A DNA stretch of 64,000 nt from Rhea pennata (lineage: Eukaryota > Chordata > Aves > Rheiformes > Rheidae): assembly GCF_028389875.1 (NCBI RefSeq), contig NC_084687.1, positions 2,490,000 through 2,553,999 of the forward strand, given 5' to 3'. Positions 1-11,482 of this stretch are shown here, piece after piece. The translations under genes and the position numbers were made by a program. Below the pieces are notes generated by a model. That model searched no databases. It had not been told where the DNA came from and worked only from the letters and a program-made list of their open reading frames with translations. Within the stretch, counting starts at the first letter, position 1, and each line of letters opens with the position of its first letter.

Positions 1-600
1 TGAGTCCCCAGTCCTGTCGCAAGGACCCACATGGGACCCTGCTCCTGTCCCAGGGACCTTCATGGGACCCTAGTGCTGCCTGGAGACCTTCACGGGAACC
101 TGGTCTTGCCCCAGGGACCTGCCTGGAGATCCTTGTGGGATCCCACTGCTGGCCCAAGGATCCTCTTCGGACCCCAGGCCTCTCTAGAGGCCATCGTGAG
201 ACCCTGGTCCTGCCAGGACCAGGACCAGGAACCTTCACAGGACACTGATTCTGCCCTGAGGACCCTCATGGGATGCCGGGTCTGCCCTGGGGACCTCCTT
301 CAGGACCCTAGTCCTGCCCCAGGGACCTGCACGGGACCCTGGTCCTACCTCTAGGGCCATCCTGGGACCCTAGTTCTGCCCTAGGGACCCTTACGGGACC
401 TCCTCAGTATCCTGATCCTGCCCCAGGGACCTTCACGGGACTCTGATTCTGCCCTGGGGACCCTCATGGGACCCTTGTCCTGCCCCAGGGACCTTCATGG
501 GACCCTGATCCTGCCCTGGGGACCCTCCAGGGACCCTGAAACCCTGCCCCAAGGACCCCCTCAGGATCCTGCCCCTATCCCAGGGACCCTCATGGGACCC
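1..600. repeat. 31-bp minisatellite in the last visible INAVA intron
   Basis: Degenerate tandem copies of a 31-bp unit of the form CTGCCCCAGGGACCTTCATG followed by GGACCCTGATC fill the left edge. The stretch lies downstream of the last visible INAVA coding exon, so it should be intronic. No exon resembling the conserved INAVA C-terminus is present here. Confidence 0.8.
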
Positions 601-844
601 CAGTCCTTCCTCCGGTGACAGTGGCAGTGGGTGACATTCCCGGCCCGCTCTGGCCACCTCCCCTGGACAATCCTATTCCCAACCCGAACGGGATGATTTT
701 AACGAGCGAGGGTAACCGATGGGGTGGGGGTGGGGGGGAAACCTCACGCACCGGCACCCTCCGGGTCCCGAACTGCCGCAAGGCGCCAGCGCGTTTCCCG
801 CGGGCATCCCGGGAGCATCCCGTGCCCGAGCGTCCCCGCCGGCG

Positions 845-899
845 AGGCGGTGGTGGTGGTGGAGGTGGTGGAGGTGGTGGTGGCGGCGGCGGCGGGGGG
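845..899. repeat. GGT/GGC trinucleotide run
   Basis: An imperfect run of GGT, GGA and GGC triplets starts about 20 bases past the donor that follows the INAVA exon ending at 921 (minus strand). It gives poly-Gly or poly-Pro frames that have no coding support. Confidence 0.7.
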
Positions 900-920
900 A
901 CACACGGCAGCACGTCCTAC

Positions 921-3706
921 CTGAGCACGGGGCTGGCTGCCGCGCCACGGGCCGGGGTGGCGAGGCGGCGCGCCGGGCACCCGCAGAGCGCCCGGGCGGT
1001 CGAGCGAGCGGGGCCGGGCGCCGCGCAGCCGGGCGCGTTCGTGCCACGACCGGAGCTCCTCCGAGACGGCGGCTCTGGAGAGGCCGCGGCCGGTGGCCGG
1101 CGCCGAGTCCTTGAGCGAGGGCGTGCGCACGATGCGGCTGTGCGACGGCACCAGGCGCTGGTAGCGCAACGGGGCCAAATCCTGCTCGTAACGCCTGGCG
1201 CCCGGTGCGCGGACCCCGGCGGGCGCCGGGAACCCCGGGACGCCGCGGTAGCAGCAAGCGGCGGGCGGCCGGCGGCAGGTGACGTCGGGGCTGCTGCTGC
1301 CGGGCGAGGTGGCGCGGGAAACGCCGGAGCCGTCGGAATTGCTGTCGTCGGAGCCGGAGCGGGACGCGGGGCCGGGCGCCGGGAAGCAGTACGCCGGCAC
1401 GGTGACGGTGTAGTAGGTCGGGCGCCGCCGGGGCAGGGTGCCGCGGCCCCGCGGCTCGGCGGGTTCCCAGCACCCGTCCGCCCTGGGCGAGAGGCCGGAT
1501 AAAATCCCCGTCGCCACCGTAATTCCGGGGGAAACCAAGGGCGGCGGGGGCACGGCGCCGGGTGCCGAAACGCCGCCGGCGGTCCTACCTCGGCGACGGC
1601 GACTGTCCGCGCCGGCCCGGCGGCTCCGGCGTGCCGGGGGCGCTGGAGCCGAGCCGCCGGCGCAGCGCCAGGCTCCTGACGGGCACGAAGCGGTAGGGGG
1701 GCACCTCGCCCGCGCGGGGGGTCCGGGGCGCCGGCGAGGCCGCCGGGGCGCCGCTGCGGGAGAACAGGGCTGAGCCGGGGCCGGGCCGGAGCCGGAGCCG
1801 CCAGAGCCGGTTTCTGCCTTTACCTGGCGTCGGCGTCGAGCTTCCCGAGGCCGGTGTCATGCCAGGCGCCGGCGCGGGCGGGCGAGGGCGGCCGGTCCTG
1901 GGGCTCAGCGGGCGCCGGTGGCGCGGCCCGGGGCGGGCGGCTCTCATCTGCGGGGGACGGGGAGGGATGAGGGTGGCGGGGCAGCCCCCGGCCCCGGTGT
2001 CCCCCCCCCCCGGCCCCCCCCTCGCCGCCCCCTTACCCTCCTCCGGCGGCGCGGCGTCCGACAGGGAGCTCTCGTCCGAGGCGGCGGGCTCTGCGGGGCC
2101 GAGAGTGGCCGGGGTGAGCGCTGCCGTCGCCGGCTTGGGTGCCCCCGCGTCCTGCCGTCCCGCGGTGCGCCCACCCGGGACGGTGCACCGGGGTGCATTC
2201 ACCCTGCCGTCCCGCAGTGCGCCCACCCGGGAGGGTGCACCGGGGTGCATTCACCCCGCCGTCCCGCAGTGCGCCCACCCGGGAGGGTGCACCGGGGTGC
2301 GTTCACCCCGCCGTCCCGCAGTGCGCCCACCCGGGAGGGTGCATCGGGGTGTGTTCACCCCGCCGTCCCGCGGTGCACCCACCCGGGAGGGTGCATCGGG
2401 GTGTGTTCACCCCGCCGTCCCGTGGTGCGCCCACCCGGGAGGGTGCATCGGGGTGCGTTCACCCCGCCGTCCCGTGGTGCACCCACCCGGGAGGGTGCAT
2501 CGGGGTGTGTTCACCCCGCCGTCCCGCGGTGCACCCACCCGGGAGGGTGCATCGGGGTGTGTTCACCCCGCCGTCCCGTGGTGCGCCCACCCGGGAGGGT
2601 GCATCGGGGTGCGTTCACCCCACCGTCCCGTGGTGCGCCCACCCGAGAGGGTGCATCGGGGTGCGTTCACCCCCCACCCCGTCCCGCGGTGCACCCACCG
2701 GCTGCCGCCCCCCAGGGACATTAACCCCGCGCGCCCCGGACAGGCCTTGCGCAGCCACCCAGGGGGCCGCCGGGTGCCGGGAGCGGCGCTGGCAGCGCGA
2801 GCGCCGCAGTCGGGCTCGGGCGCCGCGCGAGCACCCGCGGGCTCACCCTCGGCGCCGGCGGGCGGGGGCCGGCGGGTGGCGAGCAGGCGACACTCGTTCA
2901 GGGTGTCCTCCAGCTCCTTCAGCTTCCTCTCCTCGCGGCGCGCCGCGCTCTTCCTCCGCTTGCGCAGCTGCTTGCTGATGTTCTCCTCCCGGCAGAGGCG
3001 CTGGGCGGCCCTGGCGATCTGCAGCTGCAGCGCCAGGTCCCGCTCCAGGGCGCTCAGCGGGTCCTGGGCACGGAGACGGGATGGGCTCCGGGAACGGCGG
3101 CCGTTCCCCGGGGATCCCACCCACCCGGCACCCATCTCCCGCCGGGGCCGAGCGAAAGCAGGGTGGGTTGTTGGGGGGTGGGATGGGGTGGGGGGGGGGG
3201 CTCTCACCGCCCCGCGCAGGACGAGGGTCTCATCCAGCTTGAAGGCGGCTCCGATCCTGCGCCGCACCCTGGGGGGCTTCTCGCCGCCTTTCAGCGGGAA
3301 CTCGGGGGGCAAAGCCCCCGTCAGCTCCTGGGGGCCGGCGGCGCGGCGAGGCTCAGCGGGGCGGCGGCGGGCGGCTGGCACCCACCGCCCCCCCCACACA
3401 CACACACCCCCCCAAACCGGCGCCCGCTCACCGCTTCGCGGAGGCACAGGCGCCGCAGCTCCTGCACGCGCGCCTCCAGCCGGGCCTCCAGCTCGCGCTG
3501 CCGCCGGCGCGCCGCCCGCGCCGCGTCCTGCGCCGCTGACGCCGCGGGGCCGCCGGCACCTGCGGACGGGCGGACGGACGGATGCAGTGAGAAGCTGTGA
3601 TTTCCACCCCCCCCTCCTTCCCCCCCCCACCCCCCAACTGGAGGGGGCACCCCGGCTCACCCGAGTGCAGCGTGATGCCGCTGTCCGTGTCGGTCACCTC
3701 CTGCAT
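921..3706 (-). CDS. INAVA: INAVA, innate immunity activator (CUPID-domain adaptor), 3' end outside window
   Basis: Eight coding exons on the minus strand: 3706-3661 (ATG), 3559-3432, 3327-3208, 3063-2847, 2090-2037, 1947-1824, 1753-1589 and 1482-921. They total 1416 nt (472 codons), have GT-AG ends and agree in phase. The protein starts MQEVTDTDSGI, close to the DTDSGI start of a human INAVA isoform. A CUPID (DUF3338) coiled-coil module follows, with RRLCLREAELTG, RVRRRIGAAFKLD and DPLSALERDLALQLQ. Then come a Ser-rich SDESSLSD block, RRRPTYYTVTVP, PLRYQRLVPSHSRIVRTPSL and AVSEELRSWHERARLR. The last exon ends RAQ at phase 0, where the human protein continues for about 30 residues, so one 3' exon is missing from the window. 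FRMD4A/B and CCDC120 share CUPID, but the C-terminal blocks and the neighbouring GPR25 favour INAVA. In mammals it binds cytohesins, stabilises epithelial junctions and supports innate signalling. A 5' non-coding exon is likely, because a good acceptor lies at 3724-3726. Confidence 0.93.
2150..2690. repeat. 52-bp minisatellite in INAVA intron
   Basis: About ten copies of a 52-bp unit (core CACCCGGGAGGGTGCATCGG then GGTGCGTTCACCCCGCCGTC) fill the INAVA intron between exons 2847-3063 and 2037-2090. Because 52 is not a multiple of 3 and the unit lacks stops, several frames stay open through it. Those frames are not genes. Confidence 0.92.
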
Positions 3707-3759
3707 GCCGGCACCGGGGACACCTGCACGGGAGCAGCGAGACCGTCGGCCAGCCTTGC

Positions 3760-4215
3760 ACGCGCGTGTGCAACCCACACCCCCACCCTGGGGCACCCGG
3801 CGTGCTGGTCATGCACGCATGTGTGCAACCCCCGGTGCACCCCGTGTGCTGGCCCTGCATGCACAGATGCAACCTCTCCCCCCCCGCCCCCAGGCACCCG
3901 CTGTGCCCAGCCTTGCACACGCGTGTGCAACCCCCCACGCACTCGGTGTGCTCAGACTCACACGTGCATATGCAACCCTCAGTGCACCCAGCATGCTAAA
4001 GCTCACACACGTGTGCACAGCCCCCACACCCCCGTGCAACCAGCACCTGCCGTTGCACCCACACACACGCGTGTGCAACCTGCCTGGCCCCCGCAGTGCC
4101 TGCCTCCGCACATGCGCGTGCAACCCCCATGCACCCAGCATGCCCAGTCCTGCACGCGTAACCTGCCACGCACTCACTGTGCCCAGCCTCGCACGCGCGT
4201 GTGCAACCCCTCGCA
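3760..4215. repeat. Degenerate GCACGCGTGTGCAACCCC repeat upstream of the INAVA ATG exon
   Basis: Imperfect copies, spaced about 40-45 bp, of a core like GCACGCGTGTGCAACCCC. The core contains alternating purine-pyrimidine steps. It lies just upstream of the first INAVA coding exon, probably in the first intron. Confidence 0.75.
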
Positions 4216-4229
4216 CACCCTTTGCCCTT

Positions 4230-5480
4230 CGCTTTGGCTCTTTATCAGCCGGACTTCGTCTCCGCCGGGGCCGCCGAGCCCCTTCGCGGCGCCCGGCGAC
4301 TCCGTGTTTGCTTTGCCTGCTCCTAGGGCCTACGACAAACAAAGGCGTGCAAAGGCGTGCAAAGGCGTGCAAAGGCGTTCCCGGCGCCGGCCGCCCGGGA
4401 GAAGGGGCTGCAGCAGGCGCGCGGGGCCCGGCCGGGCCGGGGGAGGCGCGCGGGGCCCTTCCCAGCCCGGCCGGTTTCGCTGGGCGCCTCTCCCAGTTTT
4501 TTATTTCGTTTGTGCCTGGGGTTGGCGCGGGCGCCCGGCTGCCTCCCGCGCGCGGGGCGAGGCCGGTTCTCCTCCCCCCCCTCCCCGCGCCGTCCCCGGA
4601 GCGGGATGTGGGAAAGCTGCTGCCCCCGGGACGCCCCGTTTCCCACGGGGTGCCCCCCCCCAGCACCCCTAGCTCCCCGGCGCCCGCACGCGACCCCGCC
4701 GCCGGGACCGCGCGAGCCGGAGGGCAGCGTCGGGCAGAGAGCGAGTCCGCCGCAGGGCCGGCAGCGGCCTTATTTCTCCTGCGGGATCGCCAGAAATCCC
4801 GAGGTTGGGAATACCTGGTGTTCCTTGAGCTCGGGCCGGCGAAACCCCGTCGCCCTCCGCTTCCGCCCGCTCCCTCCCCGCGGGCGGCGGGCGGCGCGGC
4901 AGGACGCTCCGGGCTCCCCAGCGGCGCCCGCTTGCAGCGGGTCGCGGGGCAATTTCCTCTCCCGGCGAGCAGCCGGCCCCCGTCCCCGCCTGGGAGATCA
5001 GCGGGAAGGAGACGCGGGCGTCACCCCCTCGCCGGCGGCCGGGATCGCCGCCGGGTTTGGCGCCGGCGGCTCGCCGAGCCCTCCGGGGCGCTCGCTCGGC
5101 GCGGGCCGCGGCTCGGGCCGCTCGCCCCGTCGGGTGCTTGGACTCCGGGGAGGAAGCGGGTCGGTGCCGATCCCGGTTCCGGCGGCGGAGGCGTTGGCGG
5201 GGGCGGGAGGCGGGGGGAGGAGAGTCGGGGTTTGCAGCCGACGGCTCACCTGGGGCTGCCGGCCCGGCCGGGCGCCTGCCGCTCGCCGCCGCTCCCCGGC
5301 TCTGCCTGCGCCTGGGAAACCGGGCGACTTGTTTGGACTTGAGTCAGAGGGGAGGAGCAGGTGAGCAACGCTGTCCCGGGCCAGGTCCCTCCCGAGCCGG
5401 CTCGCCGCGCCGCCGGGGCCACGGCACCTCCCTGCCCGCCCCGGGCGGCCGAGGGCTCTGCTGGCCCGGCGCGGCGCTGC
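4230..5480. promoter_or_regulatory. CpG-dense block, candidate INAVA promoter and 5' exon region
   Basis: Very CpG-rich non-repetitive sequence upstream of INAVA on the minus strand. At about 4340-4380 an 11-bp unit close to AAAGGCGTGC is repeated four times. No coding exon is convincing here. Calling it the INAVA promoter is inference from position and composition only; no start site can be read. Confidence 0.4.
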
Positions 5481-5484
5481 GTGG

Positions 5485-6035
5485 CCCGGCGTGGTGCACC
5501 GCAGCATGGCACGGCGTGGCCTGGCCTGGCATGGGATAGCATGGCTTGGAGCGGCATGGCATGAGATCGCACGGCGCGCCACGGCGCAGCGCAGCACGGC
5601 ATTGCATGGCATCGCACGGCGTGGCACGGCCCCGCATGGCACGGCACCACATGGCACAGCATCGCATGGCATTGCACAGCAGGGCATGGCACCGCACGGC
5701 ATGGCGTGGCACAGCACGGCATTGCATAGCATGGCATGGCATGGGATTGCACAGCACAGCATGGCATGGCGTGGCACCACGCAGCATGACATGGCATTGC
5801 ACGGCAGGGCATGGCACCAAATGGCACGGCACAGCACTGTATGGCATGGCATGGCATTGCACAGCATGGCACTGCACAGCGTTGCGTGGCATGGCACGGC
5901 ATGGCATGGCATGGCATGGCATGGCATGGCACGGCACTGCACAGCATGGCACAGCACGGCACTGCACAACATGGCATGGCATTGCATGGCATTGCACGGT
6001 ATGGCACGGCACGGCACAGCGCAGCATGGCGTAGC
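5485..6035. repeat. Pentanucleotide (GGCAT/GGCAC) satellite-like array
   Basis: About 550 bp made almost only of GGCAT, GGCAC and related pentamers (for example six GGCAT in a row near 5899-5930). Five is coprime to 3 and the unit lacks stops in most phases, so frames of 300-400 residues open on both strands. They are low-complexity shadows. Confidence 0.93.
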
Positions 6036-6563
6036 GCAGCCTGGGCACGGCACGCCGGACACTTGCAGTCCCCACGGCTCGCCGCTCGGTCCCGGGCATC
6101 CGCTCCCGCCTGGCAAGGGGCGGGGAGCCGCAAAGCCGAGCTCCGGCTCCCTTTCGGTGCCAGCGAGCGCCGCCAGCCCCAGCGCGGCCGCAGCAGCCGG
6201 GAGGCCGGGTGATGGCCGTTGTCCCGGTGGGTCGACCCTCATCTCCACCGTGCCGAAGCAGAGCCTGAGGCGCGGCGAGCGGCGGCTCTGCCCCGGGGCC
6301 GTGGGAACGGCGCTGCCGCCGGCTGGCAGCTGGCGCGGGATGAATCACGGCGGGCTGCGGCGGGCGCGCTGGCCACATCCTGCGCCGCCGGGAGCCGGGG
6401 CAGGTGATGGAAAGTCTGTCTCAGCCCGGCTCGGCGGCCTGGGGCATCCCCGTGCGCGCCCGCGGGCATCCCGGAAAGGGACGCGGCGGGCCGGCGGTGG
6501 GCACGGCCGGGAGGGCGCCAGGGGAAGCCGTGGGGGGTCTCCCGGCACCGCTCGCTGCCTGCA

Positions 6564-6608
6564 GAGGAGGAGGAGGAGGAGGAGGAGGAGGAAGGAGGAG
6601 GAAGGAGG
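6564..6608. repeat. GGA triplet run
   Basis: Near-perfect AGG/GGA triplets in the spacer between INAVA and GPR25. Simple sequence with no coding support. Confidence 0.85.
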
Positions 6609-6834
6609 TTCCTCTCCTGCTGAGCCTGTGTGACCGGGGCCTGCTGGGACGTGCCAGCCGTTTGCGGGCGCGACGCCGGGGGCGGCGAGCAGCGCGGTGC
6701 CGCGGGGGCTGGCGGGTGCCCTGGGAACGGCTGCTCCGAGGGCAGCCCCAGGCGCTGCCTCGGAGCCGGGCTGCTTCCGCCCCGGGGCCGCCTCGCGGCC
6801 CCCAGCGCCGTGCGGGCGGGCAGGGGCAGGTAAC

Positions 6835-7480
6835 GGGGTGCAGGCAGGGGACGGGTGGCAGGAGAGCTGCAGGAGGTGCAGGCAGGGTGCAGCTAAGGGG
6901 GTGCAGCTAAGGGGGTGCAGGCAGGGGAGGTGCAGGCAGGGTGCAGGTAAGGTGCAAACAGGAGGTGCAGGCAGGGTGCAGGTAGGGTGCAGGCAGGGGA
7001 GGTGCAGGCAGGGTGCAGGTAAGGTGCAAACAGGAGGTGCAGGCAGGGTGCAGGTAGGGTGCAGATGGGAGGTGCAGGCAGGGGAGGTGCAGGCAGGGTG
7101 CAGGTAAGGTGCAGATGGGAGGTGCAGGCAGGGGAGGTGCAGGCAGGGTGCAGGCAGGGTGCAGGTAAGGTGCAGATGGGAGGTGCAGGCAGGGTGCAGG
7201 CAGGGTGCAGGCAGGGTGCAGGTAAGGTGCAAACAGGAGGTGCAGGCAGGGTGCAGGCAGGGTGCAGGTAAGAGCATGCAGGCAGGAGAGGCTGCAGGCA
7301 GGGGGCAGGGTGCAGGCAGGGGTGCAAGCAAGGCTGCAGGCAGGGGAAGTGGGTGCAGGCCGGGGTGCAAGCAAGGGTACAGGCAGGGGAAGCGGGTGCA
7401 CGCAAAGTGCAGGCGAGGGTGCAAACAGAGGCTGTGCAGGCGGGAGAGGGTGCAGGCAGGGTGCAGGCAGGAGAGGCGCC
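6835..7480. repeat. GGTGCAGGCA-type minisatellite
   Basis: About 640 bp of short tandem units, mostly GGTGCAGGCA with the variants GGTGCAGGTAA and GGTGCAAACA. It lies between INAVA and GPR25. Long Cys/Pro/Ala-rich frames on the minus strand come only from the repeat. Confidence 0.92.
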
Positions 7481-8789
7481 TTGCGAAGGCCGCAGACTCC
7501 CGCCGCAAGAAATCGCCAACGTTTTCTTATCCGCTCGCTGCTTCGAGGCACCGGTGAATCCCTCGGGAACCGTACCGCAACTCCCCTTCCCCGTTGCCCC
7601 GGTCCGTCCCAGACCCGGACACCGCACGCACGGCTCGCCACCCCCCCCCCCCCCCGTGAGGCCGGGGTGCCCCCACCGAGCCGTGCTACAGGTAACGCCC
7701 CGGCGACGGGGGAGGAAACTGGTGGCCGAGGCCAGCTGGGGCGGGGGGTATTTAGCACCCATCGCCCGCCCGTGGGAGAGTCACCTGGGGCCGTTGGTGC
7801 CCGGGGTTTCTGATTGCGGGGGGGGGGGGGGGGAAGAGACCGTTTCTGTTTGTTTTTCGGAAACCAAACCGCGGGTGCTTGCTCGCACCCTGCCTGGCCA
7901 GTGTGTCCTTGCGCCCCGCTGGGTTTTTCCACCCTCTGATGGCACAACCCGGGGGGGGGGGGAAACACTTTAAAAGGCAGAAATGCACCCAGAAAGCGCG
8001 TTTGGGGGTCAGTACGGGGCGGGGGGGGGGGAAGGAGGACGGTGCAGGGCGGCCCCAGCGCACCCGGCGCTGGTCCCCTCCCGGGGTCCCGCGTGGACCC
8101 GCGCCGCTCCCCGGCTTGGTCGGTAAATGCAGGCCAGCGGTGACACTCGTCCTGGGTGCGCGGTGGCATTTCCCAGGGCGTCTCGAGGATGTCGAGATTT
8201 TAGTGGCGTGACGATGGATATTTGACTCCCCTCGGAGCAGCTCCGCAGGGCGTAAGGCAGGAAACCCCGGTAGCAGGGGGGAGCCCGCGTAGAAAAGAAA
8301 GCAAACGCGAAGGGAAATGATTTAAGAGGTGTTCAAGCAGGGAAAACTCGGGCGAGAAGGCAAGGAAAACGCTCGAGACCTCGGCGCCGCTGCCCTCCCC
8401 GTCGATGCCCACGCTCGGGGCCAAGGGGGATGCACCGGGGGTGCGGGGGACGCACGGGCTCCCGCCGCGTCCCCTCCGCGGGGTGGCCGGGACGTCTCGG
8501 CTTCCTCCGCGCGTTGGAGGTGGCTCCTGGAGATGGAGGCAAGCGTTAGGAGATGGGTGTCCAGCGCCGGCCCGGGCGCAGGAAAGCCGTGGCGGAAAGG
8601 GCACAGCTGCAGAAAAAGGCCATCTCGAAAAGCCCGGAGCGCTGGTTTCTAATCGAGTAACCGTGCCTCAAAATTTCCATAAGCGGCCCGGAGCTGCCAA
8701 GTGCCACCACCGAAAGCAGCAGCTCCCACAGACATCTGCCCCGGCATCGGCAAAGCTTGCTTTGAACCACAGCTGAGCATTGAAACGTA
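7481..8789. other. Spacer between INAVA 5' region and GPR25 3' end
   Basis: No gene, RNA or conserved motif was recognised. Homopolymer runs stand out: C near 7640-7655, G near 7819-7833 and G near 7951-7962. The part from about 8640 to 8900 is noticeably less GC-rich than its surroundings. Confidence 0.5.
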
Positions 8790-8795
8790 TTTATT
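8790..8795 (-). terminator. Candidate poly(A) signal for GPR25
   Basis: TTTATT on the plus strand reads AATAAA on the minus strand, 553 nt past the GPR25 stop. I saw no closer canonical hexamer, so 8796-9347 would be the 3' UTR. Confidence 0.5.
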
Positions 8796-9347
8796 CCACC
8801 GGCGGGTTATAAAAATAGCTGTTGGTAAGACCGATATCACTGCTCGAAGTGGGCACGCAGATTGCTGCTTGCAAGCTCGTTTCTTTTGACTTGCTAACGC
8901 TCGCGAGACGCAAATGCAGCGGCGAGCGGCATCGGGGCGAGGAGCCGCACGGCGCGCCGGGGCTCAGGCCGCCCGCGACGGCTTTAACCCGAGGCCGCTT
9001 TCCTTAACGAAGCTCGTAATCGCACGGTGGGTCCGGAATCGCGGTGGCTGCGGAGGGACGGGGCTGGGCGCTGGGAAACCGTCACCCCGCGGCCGCGCCG
9101 GGAGGTCCTGGGAAGGCGGCGGGGACAGACCTTAGCGGTAGCTTCGGAAATGCATCCGACCCCGCGGCGCGGGGGCCGTGCCGGAGGCGGGAGAGCGCCG
9201 GAGAGGGCTCATCCTGCGCTCGCCCGGCCCCGCAGCTCTCTCCCGTTGAGGAGAGAAGGAAGGCAGACGAGCGCGGGCGCTGCCTTAAGCTCAGCCGTCC
9301 CCGAGGGAGCTGCTCGTTCGGCCGCTCCCGCCCCGGTTCTTCCCCTC

Positions 9348-10421
9348 TTACGGCGCCGGCTGCTGTCCCGGCGGCGCGGGCGGCTTGGTCCTGACGCCAA
9401 ACATGAGGCTGGACTCGGTCACGGAGGACGTCGTGGCCACGCTGTGCCCCTTCTCCGCCGGGGAAAGGCAGAGCACCCGGAGACGCGGGGGCAGCAGCTG
9501 GCGCCGGAAATGGCGATCCATGAGGGTGTAAATGATGGGGTTGATGCAGCTATTCATGAAGGCCAAGCACGTGCTGCTGGTGACGAGCCACCTCAAGGCC
9601 TCCTCCTCCGCCTCGGAGGGGAGCAGCATCCCCTTCGCGATGAAGAAGAGCAACACCTTGCAGACATTCAAGGGCAGCCAGGAGCAGATGAAGGCTCCAA
9701 CGATGGTGAAGATGATCCGGTGGGAGTTCCTCATCCCCTTCCCCAGCCTAATGTGCCTGTGCAGCCTGTAGTAGATGGAGCAGTAGCAGAACAAGATGAC
9801 CACCAAGGGCAGGATGAAGGTGAGGAAGACCATGGCCAGGCTGAAATCCTCCCCATCTTCATCCCAACAGTCATCTCCATCTAGCCGCCGGTACTCCAGA
9901 GATGGTGCACCCATGAGGAGGGACACAACCCAGATTAGCCCACAGGTGACAAAGATGTGCCTCTTGGACCCCGTCATCTTGGTATCCAGCACTTTCCTGA
10001 CGACCAGGTAGCGCTCTACGCTCAAGGCAGTGAGGAAGAGGATGCTGGAGCAGCGGTTCACGGTGATGGCGTAGCTGCTCAACTTGCAGAGCCCTTCCCC
10101 GAGCTGCCAGCGGTTGCCGCAGGCACCTGCCACGACCCAGAAGGGCAGGGTGCAGACGAAGATCATGTCAGCCACGGCCAGGTTCAGCACAAAAGTATCC
10201 ACCATCCTCTTGTTGCCTCTCTTCTTGGCCATCAGCATGATGACAAAGAGGTTCCCCACGAAGCCAAGGAGGAAAATGAAGGAGTAGAGGATGGGGATGA
10301 AGATCGTCATGTAGGACAACTCCCACCTGGAGAAATGTTCCTCCGTCCCCGTGGAGTTGACCTCCGCTGGGTAATCGTAGTCTGCGGACGCTGTGAGCTC
10401 CTCGGCCGCATCGGGACCCAT
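9348..10421 (-). CDS. GPR25: GPR25, chemokine-receptor-like class A GPCR (357 aa, single exon)
   Basis: An intact single-exon frame of 357 residues starts at the ATG at 10421. Seven hydrophobic segments carry class A marks: GN in TM1, NLAVAD in TM2, ERYLVV in place of DRY at the end of TM3, CSWLP in TM6 and NPIIY in TM7. The N-terminus is acidic and tyrosine-containing (DYDYP), typical of peptide and chemokine receptors. LVDTFVL- and GLCKLSS-like blocks match GPR25. GPR15 is the nearest alternative, but GPR25 and INAVA are neighbours with the same relative order and strand on human 1q32, as here. The human protein is 361 residues. It sits in the plasma membrane and couples to G proteins; in mammals it is linked to lymphocyte homing to mucosa, and CXCL17 has recently been proposed as its ligand. 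The tail is rich in Ser/Thr, as expected for arrestin control. Confidence 0.87.
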   Translation of the reverse strand: MGPDAAEELTASADYDYPAEVNSTGTEEHFSRWELSYMTIFIPILYSFIFLLGFVGNLFVIMLMAKKRGNKRMVDTFVLNLAVADMIFVCTLPFWVVAGACGNRWQLGEGLCKLSSYAITVNRCSSILFLTALSVERYLVVRKVLDTKMTGSKRHIFVTCGLIWVVSLLMGAPSLEYRRLDGDDCWDEDGEDFSLAMVFLTFILPLVVILFCYCSIYYRLHRHIRLGKGMRNSHRIIFTIVGAFICSWLPLNVCKVLLFFIAKGMLLPSEAEEEALRWLVTSSTCLAFMNSCINPIIYTLMDRHFRRQLLPPRLRVLCLSPAEKGHSVATTSSVTESSLMFGVRTKPPAPPGQQPAP

Positions 10422-11309
10422 GTCGGCATGCCCGGCGTCTCGCCCCGAGTGCGGGCAGAGACGACGGCGCTCGGCCCCGGGGCACCGTGCCCCCTCCCCA
10501 GCCGCCCATGGGCGGTGCTCGCCTCACTCAGTGGTTTGGTTGTTGATCCGCAATCTGCTCAAAACAGTGTTTTGCACTTCCTTTCGTACAGGGGCAAGGG
10601 CTGCAGGGTGGAAGGGTGCCGGAGGGCACGAGGCGAGCCGCATTTAATTTTGGAAACAGAAAAACAACAAGAAAAACAGAGAGAGGAAAGAAACCCCCAG
10701 AGGAAGGGGGGAGAGGAAGGTCTGGGGGTGGAGGAAGGCTCCTCACCAGCAGGTGAAGGCCAAATGCCCCAGGTGGTCCCGAACCCGTCCCAGCCTGGGT
10801 CTCTCCCAGGCCCCGCAGGCTCCCCTGTGTTGAATCCCCCAGGGATTCCCAGTTTTCCCATTTTGATGGTGAGCTACGGGGCTGGATCGGCTGCCAGAGC
10901 CCGTGGCGGGGGCGTTCGCGGGGCTCCCAGGGACGGGCATCGCGCCAGCTCCGTTTCTCCCCCAAAAAGAGCTCGGAGGTGCTCGGACAACTGGCCAAAC
11001 TCAAGCTGTCCGGCCACCTCCCGCTCCGCGTCCACCTTGCAAGCTGGAAATCCTCCCCCCCCCCCCGCCACCCCCCGCAGCCCGGATCCGCGCCGTGCCG
11101 CCCTCGGAGTTGCCCCCGGCTCTCCCGCAGCCCCACCGCCTCCCCCGGGATTTATTTTCGGAAGGCGAGGGAGGGCAAATCGCGGCGGGCCGCGTGGGCC
11201 GCCAGCCAGCGGCGCGGCGATGGTGGTGGGAGGGGGCGGACGGACGGACGGGACGTCCCCTCCATCGGGCGCTGGCCGACAGCCTTAAGCCACTTAAAAG
11301 CGCGGCCGG
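10422..11309. other. Spacer between GPR25 and the FAM107-like gene
   Basis: Holds the 5' flank of GPR25 (minus strand) and sequence beyond the 3' end of the FAM107-like gene. A purine-rich stretch lies at 10660-10735. No further gene or clear promoter motif was recognised. Confidence 0.5.
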
Positions 11310-11315
11310 TTTATT
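11310..11315 (-). terminator. Poly(A) signal of the FAM107-like gene
   Basis: TTTATT on the plus strand is AATAAA on the minus strand, 168 nt beyond the stop codon at 11483-11485. The predicted 3' UTR is therefore short. Confidence 0.65.
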
Positions 11316-11482
11316 TATAGGTGGTTAAGCGCGGGCGCGTGGGCAGGATGCAGCTGCGGGAGGTAATCCCCCCCCCCCCGGCCCCCCGCCATCCCCGGCC
11401 CCCTTCCCTGCTCCAGGCTGGGGGGCATCCGGTGTCCGGCGCGGCGAGGGGTCCCGCGGCGAGGTCCCGGCGCCGGCGCCGC

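Noticed and set aside
1859-4672. 937-codon plus-strand frame across INAVA
   Set aside because: It runs through the 52-bp repeat, INAVA exons and introns in the wrong strand. It has no splice support or homology.
5344-6378. Cys/Ala/Met-rich frame of 344 codons resembling a metal-binding protein
   Set aside because: A by-product of the GGCAT/GGCAC pentamer array; the residues follow the pentamer pattern only.
8809-8821. MEF2-like TATAAAAATAG downstream of GPR25
   Set aside because: The first base of the core does not fit YTAWWWWTAR, and the site has no other support.
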